From Hyphomonas polymorpha PS728 (GTDB taxonomy: Bacteria; Pseudomonadota; Alphaproteobacteria; Caulobacterales; Hyphomonadaceae): a DNA stretch of 64,000 nt. The translations under genes were made by a program, and so were the position numbers. The notes beneath the pieces were generated by a model. That model was given only the letters and a program-made list of their open reading frames with translations. It was not told the DNA's origin and ran no database searches. Below are positions 40,348 through 50,959 of the stretch, piece by piece. The stretch lies in the NCBI RefSeq assembly GCF_000685315.1, contig NZ_ARYM01000002.1, positions 62,001-126,000 on the forward strand. Direction: 5' to 3'. Numbering within the stretch: the first letter of the stretch is position 1; every line of letters begins with the position of its first letter.

Positions 40348-42179
40348 GCGTCGACATTCTCCTCAAGTATGGCCAGCGGCACGGCGCCATTCTTCAATAC
40401 GACGTCATGGAAGTCGCGGATGTCGAAGGCGTCGCCAAGCTCTGTCTTGGCGCGTTCGCGCAGCTCGACGATCTTGATCATGCCGATCTTGTAGGCGGTG
40501 GCCTGACCCGGCATCACGATGTAGCGATCGATGGCCTTGCGGGCGTCGCCTTCCGGATTGGGGGTGTTCTCCAGAAGATATTGAACGGCCTGTTCGCGCG
40601 TCCACTGTTTGGAGTGAAGGCCGGTATCGACCACCAGGCGGGCAGCGCGCCAGATTTCCATGGCGAGGCGGCCAAAATCCGAATACGGATCGGTGTAGTA
40701 GCCGATCTCCTTGGGCAGAAGCTCCGTATAGAGGCCCCAGCCTTCGGAATAGGCGGTGTAGCCGCCAAAGCGCCGGAAGCTGGGAACACCTTCAAGCTCC
40801 TGCGCGATGGCAATCTGCATATGGTGGCCCGGAATGCCTTCATGGAAAGCGAGCGCTTCCAGCTGATAGGTCGGCATGTCGGACATGCGGTAAAGGTTGG
40901 CGTAGTAGATGCCGGGGCGGCTGCCATCCGGGGCAGGGCGGTTGTAGAAGGCCTTGCCGGCGGACCGCTCCCGGAAGGGCTCGACCGCCTGCACGATCAT
41001 GCCGGCTTTCGGGAACGTGTTGAAGAGGTTCGGGAGGTCTGCCTCCATCCGGGCAATCGCTGCGCGCGCCTCGGCGAGATATTCCTCGCGGCCTTCAGGT
41101 GTTTCGGGTTTGTAGAAGCGCGGATCGGTGCGCATGAACTCGAAAAAGTCCTGCAGGTCTCCCTCAAAGCCGACCTGCTGCATGATCGCCTCCATCTCCG
41201 CATGGATCCGGGCAACTTCATCCAGGCCGATCTGGTGGATTTCGGCGGCGGTGAGATCGGTCGTCGTCATCGCCTTCAGGCGTGCTTCGTAATAGGCCGC
41301 GCCATCGGGCAGTTTCCAGGCGCCGTCATCGGCGGTGGCGCTGAGCTGCTGGCGGGTGAGTTCCTCAATGGCGGCCTGATAGGCGGGGCCGACGGCGGTG
41401 GTGAGGGCCTGCACGGCGCGCTCGGTCAGCTCTGCGGCCTGTTCCGGCGAGATCGTGCTGTTATTGACCAGCGCGGTAATCTTGCCCCGGATGTCGCTCA
41501 TCAGCGGGCTGTCTTCACTGCCATCATCCTTGCCGGAGAAAGGATAGCCGGTGATGAGGCCGCGGGCGTCGGAGAGGACATAGTCATAGACGAAAGCAGG
41601 CGGCTGAATGCCTTTTTCAGCGGACGCGCGGGCGTTTTCGACATGGCCGCCGAGATAGGCGGGCAGGGCGTTCAGGCGCGTGATGTAGGCCTCCGCATCT
41701 GTCAGGCCGGTGACCTTGTGCTGGTTTATCAGAAAGGCGGGGATCGACGACTGGACGCCAAACATCTGGTTGAAGGTATAGCCGTGATCACGGAACGGTT
41801 CGTTCAGTTCTGAGCGCTCCAGCTCATATTCTGCGAGCCGCCAGGACAGCTTCGCCTGGTCGTTCAGCTTGTTGAAGTCGAATTTTTCCTTCATTTCCTG
41901 AACAGTAGCCCGCTGGATGGCCAGGCTTTCCGCGTCGAAGGCGCGGGAGGGGTCGGTCCACTCGCCATAGCGGTCGCGCCGGCCCAGCGCGGTCATCCGC
42001 ATCGGATCCCGCGCGATGGCTTCCTCGAACTTCTGCTCGAACCATTCGTTCAGCCGCTCGGATTCGGCAGCCACCACCTCGGTGGAATATTCCGGAATTT
42101 TGGGTTCGCGGTGGGCGGGGGCGCCGCAGCTGGCGACCAGCGCCAGTGCGGTGAACATTGCGAGCGTGCGTGATACCAT
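40320..42179 (-). CDS. DUF885 family lipoprotein (putative metallopeptidase)
   Basis: 619 residues with signal and lipobox A-L-V-A-S-C-G (Cys near 18). The key motif H-E-G-I-P-G-H-H near residue 450 is the HExxH-like signature of DUF885, with E-G-W-G-L-Y near 485. DUF885 proteins are thought to be periplasmic metal-dependent peptidases; activity is unproven. Family length is normal. It opens a two-gene unit with yceI. Confidence 0.88.
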   Translation of the reverse strand: MVSRTLAMFTALALVASCGAPAHREPKIPEYSTEVVAAESERLNEWFEQKFEEAIARDPMRMTALGRRDRYGEWTDPSRAFDAESLAIQRATVQEMKEKFDFNKLNDQAKLSWRLAEYELERSELNEPFRDHGYTFNQMFGVQSSIPAFLINQHKVTGLTDAEAYITRLNALPAYLGGHVENARASAEKGIQPPAFVYDYVLSDARGLITGYPFSGKDDGSEDSPLMSDIRGKITALVNNSTISPEQAAELTERAVQALTTAVGPAYQAAIEELTRQQLSATADDGAWKLPDGAAYYEARLKAMTTTDLTAAEIHQIGLDEVARIHAEMEAIMQQVGFEGDLQDFFEFMRTDPRFYKPETPEGREEYLAEARAAIARMEADLPNLFNTFPKAGMIVQAVEPFRERSAGKAFYNRPAPDGSRPGIYYANLYRMSDMPTYQLEALAFHEGIPGHHMQIAIAQELEGVPSFRRFGGYTAYSEGWGLYTELLPKEIGYYTDPYSDFGRLAMEIWRAARLVVDTGLHSKQWTREQAVQYLLENTPNPEGDARKAIDRYIVMPGQATAYKIGMIKIVELRERAKTELGDAFDIRDFHDVVLKNGAVPLAILEENVDAWIAETKAS

Positions 42180-42370
42180 GGTTAGCCGAATCCTGTTCTT
42201 CTGGGCTCGATTATACTGCGTCTGTTAACGGCTTTTTCGGGTTCGTTAACCTTTGCCGTGTCAAAAACGATAAACTAGGTGAAGGTTGGGCCTCGAGTCA
42301 TGTGATGCCCGCCTCGCATAAGGCATGGCCAGCCCGGAAAGGGAACCGGCCAATAGAATGGTGGTAGACC

Positions 42371-44965
42371 ATGAGTAACGAAGCAGACACCCTTGAGCTG
42401 ACTCTCGCTGCGGCAACGCCAGGCGAGGAGGCGAATGCCGGTGAGCGGGAAGGGCGGCGTATCGACTTCCTGCAGCTGGGTTTCTGGGGCTGTCTGCTCC
42501 TGTCCATCGCTGCAGCGAGCATCTCGCTTGCCTGGCCGAATGCGTCGGGCGCGACCGGCTCGATCCTGCTGATCACAATGGCGTCAGGAGGCCTCGTCTT
42601 CCTGCTCTGGACGGTGCGCGGCGCGGGCCGGTACATCGGGCTCTTTCCGGAAAAGGGCGCTGCCGCGCGGGTGGCGAATGCCAGCGCGCCGCGTTTTCCC
42701 TGGATTGAAGCACTGGATGAAGCCGTTCTGGTAACGGATCCCGGCGGGGCGCCGGTAGCGGCGAACACCGCCTATTCCGACCTGACCCGGATGGCCCTGA
42801 TTGCCGGCACTGCGGAAAGCGGCCCGGTGACGGTGGACCGCCTGTTCGGTGCCAATCCCGGCCTTGCCGCCCCGGTTTACCGCCTGTCGAAATCTGCCAA
42901 GGCAGGCACGCAGCGCCGCGAAGTGCTGCCGCCGCTGGCGCTCGGGCCCGAGCAGGTGCCCGCGCAGTTTGAAGTTTCCGTCTCCCCGCTGCCGCGCGGG
43001 CGCGTCTTGTGGCGTATCCGCCGCATCGCCGGCCAGATCGAGGCAACGGGCGCGGCAGACCTCAAATCCCTCTATGTCGAAGATGCCCCGATGGGCTTCT
43101 TCGCCGCCAAGCCGGACGGTACGATCACCTATGCCAACTCCTGGCTGCGGGAACTGCTCGGCCTGCCAGAGACGGCCAAGAATATCCGCACCGACGACAT
43201 CATGCGTCCGGAATTCGTGAAGATGCTGGCGCGGGACCGCAAGTCCGGCGCGCCGGGCCGGGCCGACATCCAGCTGCGCGCGCGCGACGGGGTGGAGATC
43301 CCGGTGCAGGCGATCACCAGCTGGACGGGCCGGGGCGCTGACGCCGCCGGGCGCACGATCGTGCTGGCAAGCCCGCAGGTGCTGAATGGCGGGGAAGAGC
43401 GCTTTGCGCTGCAGGCGGCGTCTCGCCCGCCGCGTCCGGATGGCGATCCGATGTTCGATGACGCCCCGTTTGGCGCCGTGCGTCTGGACGGTGACCGGGT
43501 GGACAGCGCGGTAATCCTCGATGCCAACCGCGCGCTGATGGAAGTCACCGGTGGCCGGGCGACACCGGGTACGCGCTTTGCCGATCTCTTTGTGTCGGAA
43601 GAGGGTGAGGACGCGCTCGCCACCCTGCTGGTGGACGCTATCGACAAGCCGGTTGCGCTGAAGACGGCGGGCGATGAGGCGCGCGATGTGAACGTCTTCG
43701 TCACGCTCAACAATACCGGGCGCCCCTCGGTGGCCTACATCATCGACATCACCGAGCAGCGCCAGCTGGAGACACGCCTTGCCCATGGCGAGAAGATGCG
43801 CTCCATCGGCCAGCTGGCCGGGGTTGTGGCGCATGACTTCAACAATGTGCTGCAGGGCATCATCTTCAACTATGAAGAGCTGATGACGCGCCACCCCGTG
43901 GGTGACCCGTCATACGAATATCTGCAATCGATCCACGAATTCTCCTCGCGGGCCCGCGAACTCGTCCGTATGCTGCTGGCCTATGCCCGCGCGCAGACCT
44001 TCAAGCGGGAAATCTTCAACGTCACCGACTTCCTGTCCGAATTCTCGATCCTGCTGCGCCAGGTGCTGGACGAGCGGGTCGAGCTGGACGTGAAACATGG
44101 CCGTGATGTGCCTTGGATCAAGGCGGACAAGAACCAGCTGGAAACGGCGATCATCAACCTGGCCACCAATGCCCGCGACGCCATGATTGCGCATCGCAAT
44201 GGCGGTAAGCTGTCGATCCGCACGGCGCGCTCCACCGGCAAGGAGGCCCATGCGCTCGGCTTCAACTATGTGGAAGACGGCGAATACCTGCTGATCGAGG
44301 TTGAGGATAACGGCACGGGCATGCCGCGCGATCTGCTGGACAAGATTTTCCAGCCCTTCTTCACGACCAAGGAGCAGGGCTCTGGCACGGGGCTGGGCCT
44401 GGCCACCGTCTACGGCATCATCAAGCAGTCGGGCGGTTATGTCTGTCCGATTTCCTCGATGGGCAAGGGCACGACCTTCTACATCTATCTGCCGGCGCTG
44501 GCCGCAGAAGAAATCCCTGAGCCGTCGGACATTGCCGAGAACGCCAAGCCGGTCATCCGCCCGATGGATATGTCCGGGCGCGGACGTATCCTGCTGGTTG
44601 AGGATGAAGACGGCGTGCGCTCCATCGCGGCGACCCATCTGCGCCAGCGCGGCTATGAGGTGGAAGAAGCCTGCGACGGCGAGGAGGCATTGGACATCCT
44701 CACCGATATGCCGGGCTCGTTCGATCTCATCATCTCTGACGTGGTGATGCCGGGCATGGATGGGCCGACGCTGATCCGCGAAGCCAAGGACAAGCTGGGC
44801 CATGCGCGCGTGATCTTCATCTCCGGCTATGCCGAGCGCGACCTTGCCCAGCAGCTGGATGATGACCGCGCGGTCTCCTTCCTGCCCAAGCCGTTCACGG
44901 TTCGTCAGCTGTCTGAGCGGATCAAACAGGAACTGGCAGGGGTTGGCGGCAAGGAAGCGGCCTGA
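42371..44965 (+). CDS. cckA: Cell-cycle hybrid histidine kinase CckA
   Basis: 864 residues: two membrane helices (about 38-60 and 65-85), PAS-like sensor domains (about 110-470), the dimerisation/HisKA domain with phospho-His488 (V-A-H-D-F-N-N), HATPase with [10 protein letters not shown] and G-T-G-L-G-L-A-T-V, and a receiver with Asp790 (I-S-D-V-V-M-P). The order and motifs match CckA, which phosphorylates ChpT and through it CtrA and CpdR. The usual G-G-V-A-H-D-F-N-N is G-V-V here. Two TTAAC half-sites stand upstream (near 42226 and 42246). Confidence 0.9.
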   Translation: MSNEADTLELTLAAATPGEEANAGEREGRRIDFLQLGFWGCLLLSIAAASISLAWPNASGATGSILLITMASGGLVFLLWTVRGAGRYIGLFPEKGAAARVANASAPRFPWIEALDEAVLVTDPGGAPVAANTAYSDLTRMALIAGTAESGPVTVDRLFGANPGLAAPVYRLSKSAKAGTQRREVLPPLALGPEQVPAQFEVSVSPLPRGRVLWRIRRIAGQIEATGAADLKSLYVEDAPMGFFAAKPDGTITYANSWLRELLGLPETAKNIRTDDIMRPEFVKMLARDRKSGAPGRADIQLRARDGVEIPVQAITSWTGRGADAAGRTIVLASPQVLNGGEERFALQAASRPPRPDGDPMFDDAPFGAVRLDGDRVDSAVILDANRALMEVTGGRATPGTRFADLFVSEEGEDALATLLVDAIDKPVALKTAGDEARDVNVFVTLNNTGRPSVAYIIDITEQRQLETRLAHGEKMRSIGQLAGVVAHDFNNVLQGIIFNYEELMTRHPVGDPSYEYLQSIHEFSSRARELVRMLLAYARAQTFKREIFNVTDFLSEFSILLRQVLDERVELDVKHGRDVPWIKADKNQLETAIINLATNARDAMIAHRNGGKLSIRTARSTGKEAHALGFNYVEDGEYLLIEVEDNGTGMPRDLLDKIFQPFFTTKEQGSGTGLGLATVYGIIKQSGGYVCPISSMGKGTTFYIYLPALAAEEIPEPSDIAENAKPVIRPMDMSGRGRILLVEDEDGVRSIAATHLRQRGYEVEEACDGEEALDILTDMPGSFDLIISDVVMPGMDGPTLIREAKDKLGHARVIFISGYAERDLAQQLDDDRAVSFLPKPFTVRQLSERIKQELAGVGGKEAA

Positions 44966-44986
44966 TCCTGCGCCTTTCGAAACAGG

Positions 44987-45015
44987 AAAAAGGCCGGCTT
45001 CTCAGCCGGCCTTTT
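44987..45015. terminator. Bidirectional terminator after cckA
   Basis: AAAAGGCCGGCT-TCTC-AGCCGGCCTTTT: a 12-bp perfect stem with A-run before and T-run after, serving both cckA and the convergent hydrolase gene whose stop codon lies in it. Confidence 0.93.
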
Positions 45016-45739
45016 GCCATAGGGCCTTCAGGACAGCTGCAAAGTTTTCAGCCCGGTCATGACAGGCCCAATGGCCGGTGCCGCGCTCGACATGCAGCGG
45101 TGTGTCGTGACGCTTTGAAAAGCGCTCTGCCACGGGAAGCTCCACGAACGGATCATTCTCGCCCCAGAAAAGCTGGCCATGCTTGGGAAGGTTTGCCAGA
45201 TCGTCCACCCAATGCCCGCTGAAGCGCAGGCCAATGGCAGAGCGATAGAGGCTGAGGATCGACTGGCGCATCCGCTTGTCGATATGGGGCACTTCGATTT
45301 CGGCGAGTTCGCGCGGCATGCCGCCTTGAACGAGGCCCTCGATCAGGCGAGGCTTGTTGCGCATGTTCAGCATCACGAACTCGCCCAGCAGCGGGGTTGC
45401 CCACATGCGGGCTGTTCTGTGGCCGGAATAGTCCGGATCGATCACGGCGTTGGTGACGCACCAACTTTTCACAAGGTCCGGGCGCAGGCTGGCGGCGCGC
45501 AGGGTGAGCAGGGCGCCCCAGTCATGGCCGACGATGTGGACCGGCCCGCCCGCCGCTTCCATCTGTGTGATCAGCCAGCTGGCATATTCATCCTTGGTGC
45601 TGCGGAAGCCGGGCGGCTTTTCCGTGCCGAAGCCGGGCAGGGCGGGCGCGCGGTAATCCTCCGGACCCAGACCAAGCGCGGCCACAAGCGGCTGCCAGAG
45701 AACGGGGGTATCGGGAACGCCGTGGACGAAGAGGATCAT
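45002..45739 (-). CDS. Alpha/beta hydrolase (haloalkane-dehalogenase-like family)
   Basis: 245 residues from the ATG after the phosphatase stop. Fold marks: F-V-H-G-V-P-D-T-P (oxyanion loop) near residue 4, the nucleophile elbow G-H-D-W-G-A near 71 with Asp as nucleophile, as in haloalkane dehalogenases and epoxide hydrolases, and the catalytic His in G-T-G-H-W near 226. An Asp nucleophile points to dehalogenase or epoxide hydrolase rather than esterase. Substrate unknown. Confidence 0.82.
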   Translation of the reverse strand: MILFVHGVPDTPVLWQPLVAALGLGPEDYRAPALPGFGTEKPPGFRSTKDEYASWLITQMEAAGGPVHIVGHDWGALLTLRAASLRPDLVKSWCVTNAVIDPDYSGHRTARMWATPLLGEFVMLNMRNKPRLIEGLVQGGMPRELAEIEVPHIDKRMRQSILSLYRSAIGLRFSGHWVDDLANLPKHGQLFWGENDPFVELPVAERFSKRHDTPLHVERGTGHWACHDRAENFAAVLKALWQKAG

Positions 45740-45743
45740 GGCA

Positions 45744-46640
45744 TCATTCCTTGCTGGCCGGGGCCCAATAGGTTTCCGGCGGGAAGATTTCTTCCATGCT
45801 GCTCCCCTCGAACGGTCCATAGGTCGGGTTGGGCAGGATGAACCAGCCATCGTCCCAGAGGCGGTCGAAGGCGGGGGCGGCGGCGAGATCGCGGCGGGCG
45901 GCAGGGCTCAGGGACTTGTCGTTGAAGATGTCGGCAATGTCGCCCAGCTGATCGCCGACGAGGGCGATGACGCAGTAATTCTCCGAGATGGCATAGCGGC
46001 GTCCATCCTTGGCCGAGCCGCCGGGCGTATCGCCCTTCAGGAACAGGGTTTCGCCATGCACATAATCGCCGAAGCCCGCTTCCCGGATCGTTTCGATGTT
46101 TCCGGCCACGTTGGCCGCCTCGCGGTTGGTGTTGAGAATAATTTCCACGCCGGCCTTGCGGATACGCTCCACCCCTTCCAGCGCGCCGGGAATGGCGACG
46201 GCCTTGCCCGCGCCGGTGCGTTCCCATTCGCCCCAGATTTCCGGATCGAATTCGATGCCCATGCGGCGGAAGGCGCCTGCCGAGCCAAGGTTCCAGATCA
46301 GCGTTTCATCCACATCGAAGACGGCGGCGAGAGGCTTTTCCCCGCAGGCCAGGAATTCGGGCGCTTCGGCCGTCGCGCCGGGCGCAAGGATGACGCTGTA
46401 TTCCGGGCGGGCGGCTGCGCCGGCTTCGGCATAGGCGGCAATCCGGTTCCAGCTTTGCGCCATCATGATCTGCGCTTCGGCAGAGCCGAATAGCCACTGG
46501 CCGGCGGTAAGAGGGCGTCCCTCCGGGGCCGATACTGCGGCGGGCTGCTGCGCAGCCGGGGCGGGCTCTGGCGCGGTGATTGTGGCCGTCTGGCAGGCGG
46601 CGAGCGCCATCAGGGACAGGATTGGGAGCGCGTATTTCAT
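45744..46640 (-). CDS. Acid phosphatase lipoprotein, e(P4)/HAD class B-like
   Basis: 298 residues with lipobox A-L-A-A-C (Cys 16) from the ATG. HAD motif V-F-D-V-D-E-T-L near residue 106, then L-N-T-N-R near 170 and V-G-D-Q-L-G-D near 227. This is the 5'-nucleotidase, lipoprotein e(P4) family, which removes phosphate from nucleotides outside the cytoplasm so nucleosides or haem precursors can enter. Upstream neighbour of the hydrolase gene, 4 bases apart, so one operon. Confidence 0.87.
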   Translation of the reverse strand: MKYALPILSLMALAACQTATITAPEPAPAAQQPAAVSAPEGRPLTAGQWLFGSAEAQIMMAQSWNRIAAYAEAGAAARPEYSVILAPGATAEAPEFLACGEKPLAAVFDVDETLIWNLGSAGAFRRMGIEFDPEIWGEWERTGAGKAVAIPGALEGVERIRKAGVEIILNTNREAANVAGNIETIREAGFGDYVHGETLFLKGDTPGGSAKDGRRYAISENYCVIALVGDQLGDIADIFNDKSLSPAARRDLAAAPAFDRLWDDGWFILPNPTYGPFEGSSMEEIFPPETYWAPASKE

Positions 46641-46803
46641 GAAATCTCCATCAGCCGGCAGCCCTTGGGGTAAAACGCTTTCCTGAGAGGGGCAATCTTT
46701 ATCCGGCCCCGGGCGCGGGGTGATTTCCCCGATGTCAGACTTGCGCGCGGTCGATGCTCTGTCCAAGGATGCCGCGAGAGAAAAGCCTTTGGGAGACCCG
46801 GCC

Positions 46804-47781
46804 ATGAAAACCCGCATCACTGAAATGCTCGGCATCAAGCACCCGATTGTCCAGGGGGGCATGCACTTTGTCGGTTTTGCTGAAATGGCTGCGGCCGTGT
46901 CCAATGCGGGCGGCCTTGGCATCATTACTGCCCTGACGCAGCGGACCCCGGCAGACCTTGCCAATGAAATCGCCCGCTGCCGTGACATGACGGACAAGCC
47001 GATTGGCGTGAACCTGACCTTCCTGCCTTCGGTGAACCAGCCGGACTATCCCGGCTATGTGAAAGCCATCATCGAGGGCGGCGTGAAGGTGGTTGAAACC
47101 GCCGGCAACAACCCTGTGCAGGTGCTTCCGATCCTCAAGGATAATGGCATCAAGGTCATCCATAAGTGCACTGCCGTGCGCCATGCCCTGAAGGCCCAGA
47201 AGATCGGCTGCGATGCGGTGTCTGTGGATGGTTTCGAATGCGGTGGCCACCCTGGCGAGGATGATGTGCCCAACTTCATCCTTCTGCCGCGCGCGATGGA
47301 TGAGCTGGATATCCCTTTCATCGCCTCGGGCGGCATGGCAGATGGCCGCTCGCTGGTGGCGGCGATGGCGCTCGGCGCAGAAGGCATGAACATGGGCACG
47401 CGCTTCATCGCGACGAAAGAAGCCCCGGTGCACGAGAATGTGAAGCAGGCGCTGGTTGCGGCCTCTGAGCTCGACACCCGCCTCGTCATGCGCCCGCTGC
47501 GCAATACCGAACGTGTGCTGACGAACCCGGCGGTGGAGCGTCTTCTCCAGAAGGAGAAAGAACTCGGCGCGAACATCAAGTTCGAGGACATCATCGAGGA
47601 AGTGGCCGGCGTCTATCCGAAGATCATGAAAGACGGCGACATGGATGCCGGCGCCTGGTCGTGCGGCATGGTGGCGGGCCTTATCTATGACATCCCGACC
47701 TGTCAGGAACTGATCGACCGGATCATGGCCGAGGCCGAGGAGATCATCACCAAGCGCCTGGCCGGCTTCGTGAAGGGCTGA
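46804..47781 (+). CDS. NAD(P)H-dependent flavin oxidoreductase / nitronate monooxygenase family
   Basis: 325 residues from the ATG with GGGAG upstream (an upstream Met at 46720 adds 28 unlikely residues). FMN TIM barrel: P-I-V-Q-G-G-M near residue 14, S-N-A-G-G-L-G near 33, S-V-D-G-F-E-C-G-G-H-P-G near 141 (active-site His), S-G-G-M-A-D-G-R near 180, and G-A-E-G-M-N-M-G-T-R-F near 193. The family oxidises nitronates or reduces quinones; the true substrate is unclear. It stands alone. Confidence 0.88.
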   Translation: MKTRITEMLGIKHPIVQGGMHFVGFAEMAAAVSNAGGLGIITALTQRTPADLANEIARCRDMTDKPIGVNLTFLPSVNQPDYPGYVKAIIEGGVKVVETAGNNPVQVLPILKDNGIKVIHKCTAVRHALKAQKIGCDAVSVDGFECGGHPGEDDVPNFILLPRAMDELDIPFIASGGMADGRSLVAAMALGAEGMNMGTRFIATKEAPVHENVKQALVAASELDTRLVMRPLRNTERVLTNPAVERLLQKEKELGANIKFEDIIEEVAGVYPKIMKDGDMDAGAWSCGMVAGLIYDIPTCQELIDRIMAEAEEIITKRLAGFVKG

Positions 47782-47930
47782 TCGGCGGACGTGTTTCGTT
47801 CCAGCCGGCGTTAACCAGTCCTCCGCAGGCGGCGAAATTCGCCTGCGGAGCACAGTCCGCTCGCCTTGCGGGTGTAGACAGCGGCTAATCGTTCCGATTA
47901 TGTTCTGGGCTCGATTCCAGAGGGCCTGCC

Positions 47931-49268
47931 ATGACGCCTGTGATCACAATTGGGTCTGCCGGGTTTGACCTGGTACACGTCGTCCTGCTGCTGATTGCAG
48001 CGGGGCTCGGCGTGTTTCTCTGGCAATCCCGCCAGCGCGGGGATGTCGAGCGCGAACGCCTGATGACCGAACGCAACGCCGCGCAGGACGAGTTGTCGCG
48101 CCTGCGCCAGCGCGAGCAGACGCTTGAGGCGGCACGCCGGGACGCTGAGTTGAAGCTCGCGGCGGCAGAGGCGCGCAGCGCCGAGGATGAGCGCAAATTC
48201 GCCGAACTCGCCCAGGGCGTTCTGGCGCGGGCCAATTCGATGTTTCTGGAGCGGGCCGAAGAAACCTTCAAACGCCACCGGGAAGGGGCCCAGGGCGAGC
48301 TGAAAGAGCTGATGAAGCCTATCGGCGAGAATTTCGAGACCTTCCGCCAGAAGGTGGAGGCGATTGAAAAGGTGCGCACTGAGGACAAGACCCTCCTCTC
48401 CGAGCAGGTGCGCGCGATTGCCGAAAGCCTGCACAGAAATACGGCCGAGACCGGCAAGCTCGTGAACGCGCTGACCGCGCCCAAGGGCGGCGGGCGCTGG
48501 GGCGAGATGACGCTTCGCAATGTGATGGAGCAGGCTGGCCTGTCCGCCCATTGCGATTTCAGCGAGCAGGTTCACGATGACACCGAAGAGGGACGGCAGC
48601 GCCCGGATGCCATCATTCGCCTGCCGGGCGACCGGCAGATCGTGATCGATTCCAAGGTGTCGCTTGCTTCCTATATGGCCGCCACGAATACCGACGATCC
48701 GGCAGAGCGGCAGGCGCATCTGAAACAGCATGCGGCCAGCGTGCAGCGGCATGTCACCACCCTGGCCTCAAAGGACTATCAGTCCAATCTCGGCAACCGG
48801 TTTGACTATATTGCCATGTTCATTCCGGGGGAGAACTTCTTCGCCGCCGCGCTCGAACAGTCACCCGATCTGATCGAGAAGGCCATGAACCGCTCCGTGA
48901 TCGTCACCACACCGACGACACTGATCGCGCTGGCGCGGACGGTGGCCCATCTCTGGCGTCAGCACGAGATGAATGAAAACGCGCAGGCCGCCGCCGAACT
49001 GGGCGCAGAACTCTACACCCGGATGGGCGTCCTGCTGGGGCATACCGAGAAGCTCGGAAAATCGCTGAATTCTTCAGTCGATCATTATAACAGCCTGCTC
49101 GGCTCCATCGACAAGCGCGTGCTGCCGACGCTGCGCAAGTTCGAAGACATGCAGATTGCCCCGCCCGGCAAAGTGCCTCCGGAGGCAAAGCTGATCGAGG
49201 CGCGGGCCAACACGCCCGATACGGGCCAGCTGCCGCTTGAAGCCCCGCCAAAGCTGCCGGCGGAGTGA
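47931..49268 (+). CDS. rmuC: DNA recombination protein RmuC
   Basis: 445 residues. N-terminal membrane anchor (9-26), long coiled coil with R/E/A (45-145), then the RmuC nuclease-like core: G-R-W-G-E-M-T-L near 187, D-S-K-V-S-L near 238, and F-I-P-G-E-N-F-F near 300. RmuC limits inversions at short inverted repeats; its PD-(D/E)XK-like core is predicted to cut. It lies just before def, as in many alphaproteobacteria. Confidence 0.93.
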   Translation: MTPVITIGSAGFDLVHVVLLLIAAGLGVFLWQSRQRGDVERERLMTERNAAQDELSRLRQREQTLEAARRDAELKLAAAEARSAEDERKFAELAQGVLARANSMFLERAEETFKRHREGAQGELKELMKPIGENFETFRQKVEAIEKVRTEDKTLLSEQVRAIAESLHRNTAETGKLVNALTAPKGGGRWGEMTLRNVMEQAGLSAHCDFSEQVHDDTEEGRQRPDAIIRLPGDRQIVIDSKVSLASYMAATNTDDPAERQAHLKQHAASVQRHVTTLASKDYQSNLGNRFDYIAMFIPGENFFAAALEQSPDLIEKAMNRSVIVTTPTTLIALARTVAHLWRQHEMNENAQAAAELGAELYTRMGVLLGHTEKLGKSLNSSVDHYNSLLGSIDKRVLPTLRKFEDMQIAPPGKVPPEAKLIEARANTPDTGQLPLEAPPKLPAE

Positions 49269-49310
49269 TCTCCCGTTGACGCTGCGGCGAGGGGTGCATA
49301 TCTGACGGTC

Positions 49311-49841
49311 ATGGCTATTCGCGAAATCCTCACTGTACCCGATCCGCGCCTGAAACAGGTGTCCAAGCCCGTGGAGGGCGGCGTCACCGACGACATCCGG
49401 GCGCTCATGGATGACATGCTGGAGACAATGTATGACGCGCCGGGCATTGGCCTGGCCGCCATTCAGATCGGCGTGCCGCTGCGGGTGATCGTGATGGATC
49501 TGGCGCGCGAAGGCGAGGAGCCCCAGCCGCGCTATTTCGTGAACCCGGAAATCGTCGAGACCATCGAAGAAACAAAGCCTTATGAAGAAGGCTGTCTCTC
49601 AGTGCCGGATATTTTCGACCAGGTGGAGCGGCCGGCCCGGTGCAGGATCCGTTATCTGGACTATGATGGCAATCAGGTCGATGAGTGGGCTGAAGACCTC
49701 TATGCGGTCTGCATCCAGCACGAGATGGACCATCTCGAAGGCACGCTATTCATCGACTACCTGTCCCGCCTGAAGCGCGACCGCGCCATCGACAAGGTGA
49801 AGAAAGCCAGGATCCGCGCCATCCGCGAAGACGCCAACTGA
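49311..49841 (+). CDS. def: Peptide deformylase
   Basis: 176 residues with all three motifs: G-I-G-L-A-A-I-Q near residue 44, E-G-C-L-S near 94 (metal Cys) and Q-H-E-M-D-H near 139 (metal His pair, catalytic Glu). Removes the N-formyl group from new proteins, the counterpart of fmt downstream. The next small ORF starts in its stop (TGATG). Confidence 0.97.
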   Translation: MAIREILTVPDPRLKQVSKPVEGGVTDDIRALMDDMLETMYDAPGIGLAAIQIGVPLRVIVMDLAREGEEPQPRYFVNPEIVETIEETKPYEEGCLSVPDIFDQVERPARCRIRYLDYDGNQVDEWAEDLYAVCIQHEMDHLEGTLFIDYLSRLKRDRAIDKVKKARIRAIREDAN

Positions 49842-49951
49842 TGCGCTTTTTCCGGGACATGCGGTTCCGGTGGTTGTTGGCAGTATTGGTCGCCGCCGTG
49901 ATTGTATGGCTGGCGGGTGGAGACGGTCTTCCGGCGCGTTCGGGCCTCTGA
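49841..49951 (+). CDS. 36-residue membrane ORF coupled to def
   Basis: ATG overlaps the def stop (TGATG) and the frame runs 36 codons to TGA. It has a basic head ([10 protein letters not shown]), a 17-residue hydrophobic core (W-L-L-A-V-L-V-A-A-V-I-V-W-L-A) and a short polar tail: a good single-pass membrane protein. It fills the gap between def and fmt, so it would be made in step with def. No family recognised; may be a real small protein or a relic. Confidence 0.5.
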   Translation: MRFFRDMRFRWLLAVLVAAVIVWLAGGDGLPARSGL

Positions 49952-50017
49952 GCCTCACGAGCTTGCCATCGCCTGGCTGATGGTGTTCCGGTTCCGCCAA
50001 GTCCAAGGAGCCTCAAA

Positions 50018-50959
50018 ATGCCTATCCGTATTGCCTTCATGGGAAGCCCCGGCATTGCGCTTGGCGTGCTCGAGGCGCTGATTGCGGCGGGCCATGAGAT
50101 TGCCTGCGTCTATTCCCAGCCGCCGCGCCCGGCGGGGCGGGGGCAGAAGCTGACACCGACCCCGGTGCACGCCTTTGCTGAGGCGCGCGGACTTGAGGTG
50201 CGCACGCCGAAATCGCTGAAAAAGCCCGAAGAGCAGGCCGCCTTTGCCGCGCTGAACCTCGATGCCGCCGTGGTGGTCGCCTATGGCCTTATCCTGCCGC
50301 AACCCATTCTGGATGCGCCGCGCCTTGGCTGCCTCAACATGCACGCCTCCATCCTGCCGCGCTGGCGGGGCGCGGCGCCGATCCAGCGCGCGATCATGGC
50401 GGGCGACGCGGAAACCGGCGTGGACGCGATGATGATGGAAGCGGGGCTTGATACCGGCCCGGTGCTTGCTTCCGTCCGTACACCTATTACCCCGCAGGAT
50501 ACGGCCGGGAGTTTGCATGACCGGCTGGCCGCCCTCGCCGCAGAGCTTGCCCCGCGCGCGCTGGCGGGCCTTGCCGATGGCAGCCTGAAGCCCTCGCCGC
50601 AGATTGAAGACGGCATGACCTATGCCCAGAAGATCACCGCCGAAGACCAGCGCATCGACTGGACAAGGCCTGCGGCCGAGATCGACTGTCAGATCCGCGG
50701 TCTCTCCCCGGCGCCGGGCGCCTGGTGTGAGGCCGATCTCGGGCAGGGGCCGGTTCGGCTGAAGGTTCTCCTCAGTGAGCTGACGGATCATGCGACGGTC
50801 GCCGTGCCCGGCGCGTTGATCGATGATCGCCTCAGCGTGGCCTGCGGCGATGGCCGCGCGGTGCGCCTGCTGCGCCTGCAGAAGCCCGGTGGCAAGCCGC
50901 TTGCCGCGCGCGACTTTCTGGCGGGGTCTCCGTTGCCGGAAGGAACGCAGCTCGGCTGA
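50018..50959 (+). CDS. fmt: Methionyl-tRNA formyltransferase
   Basis: 313 residues: F-M-G-S-P near residue 8, [16 protein letters not shown] near 107 (formyl-transfer core with Asn/His), and D-T-G-P-V-L near 145. The N-terminal Rossmann domain is followed by the C-terminal OB fold. Formylates Met-tRNAfMet for start of translation. AAGGAG precedes the ATG. Its stop overlaps the next start (TGATG). Confidence 0.96.
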   Translation: MPIRIAFMGSPGIALGVLEALIAAGHEIACVYSQPPRPAGRGQKLTPTPVHAFAEARGLEVRTPKSLKKPEEQAAFAALNLDAAVVVAYGLILPQPILDAPRLGCLNMHASILPRWRGAAPIQRAIMAGDAETGVDAMMMEAGLDTGPVLASVRTPITPQDTAGSLHDRLAALAAELAPRALAGLADGSLKPSPQIEDGMTYAQKITAEDQRIDWTRPAAEIDCQIRGLSPAPGAWCEADLGQGPVRLKVLLSELTDHATVAVPGALIDDRLSVACGDGRAVRLLRLQKPGGKPLAARDFLAGSPLPEGTQLG

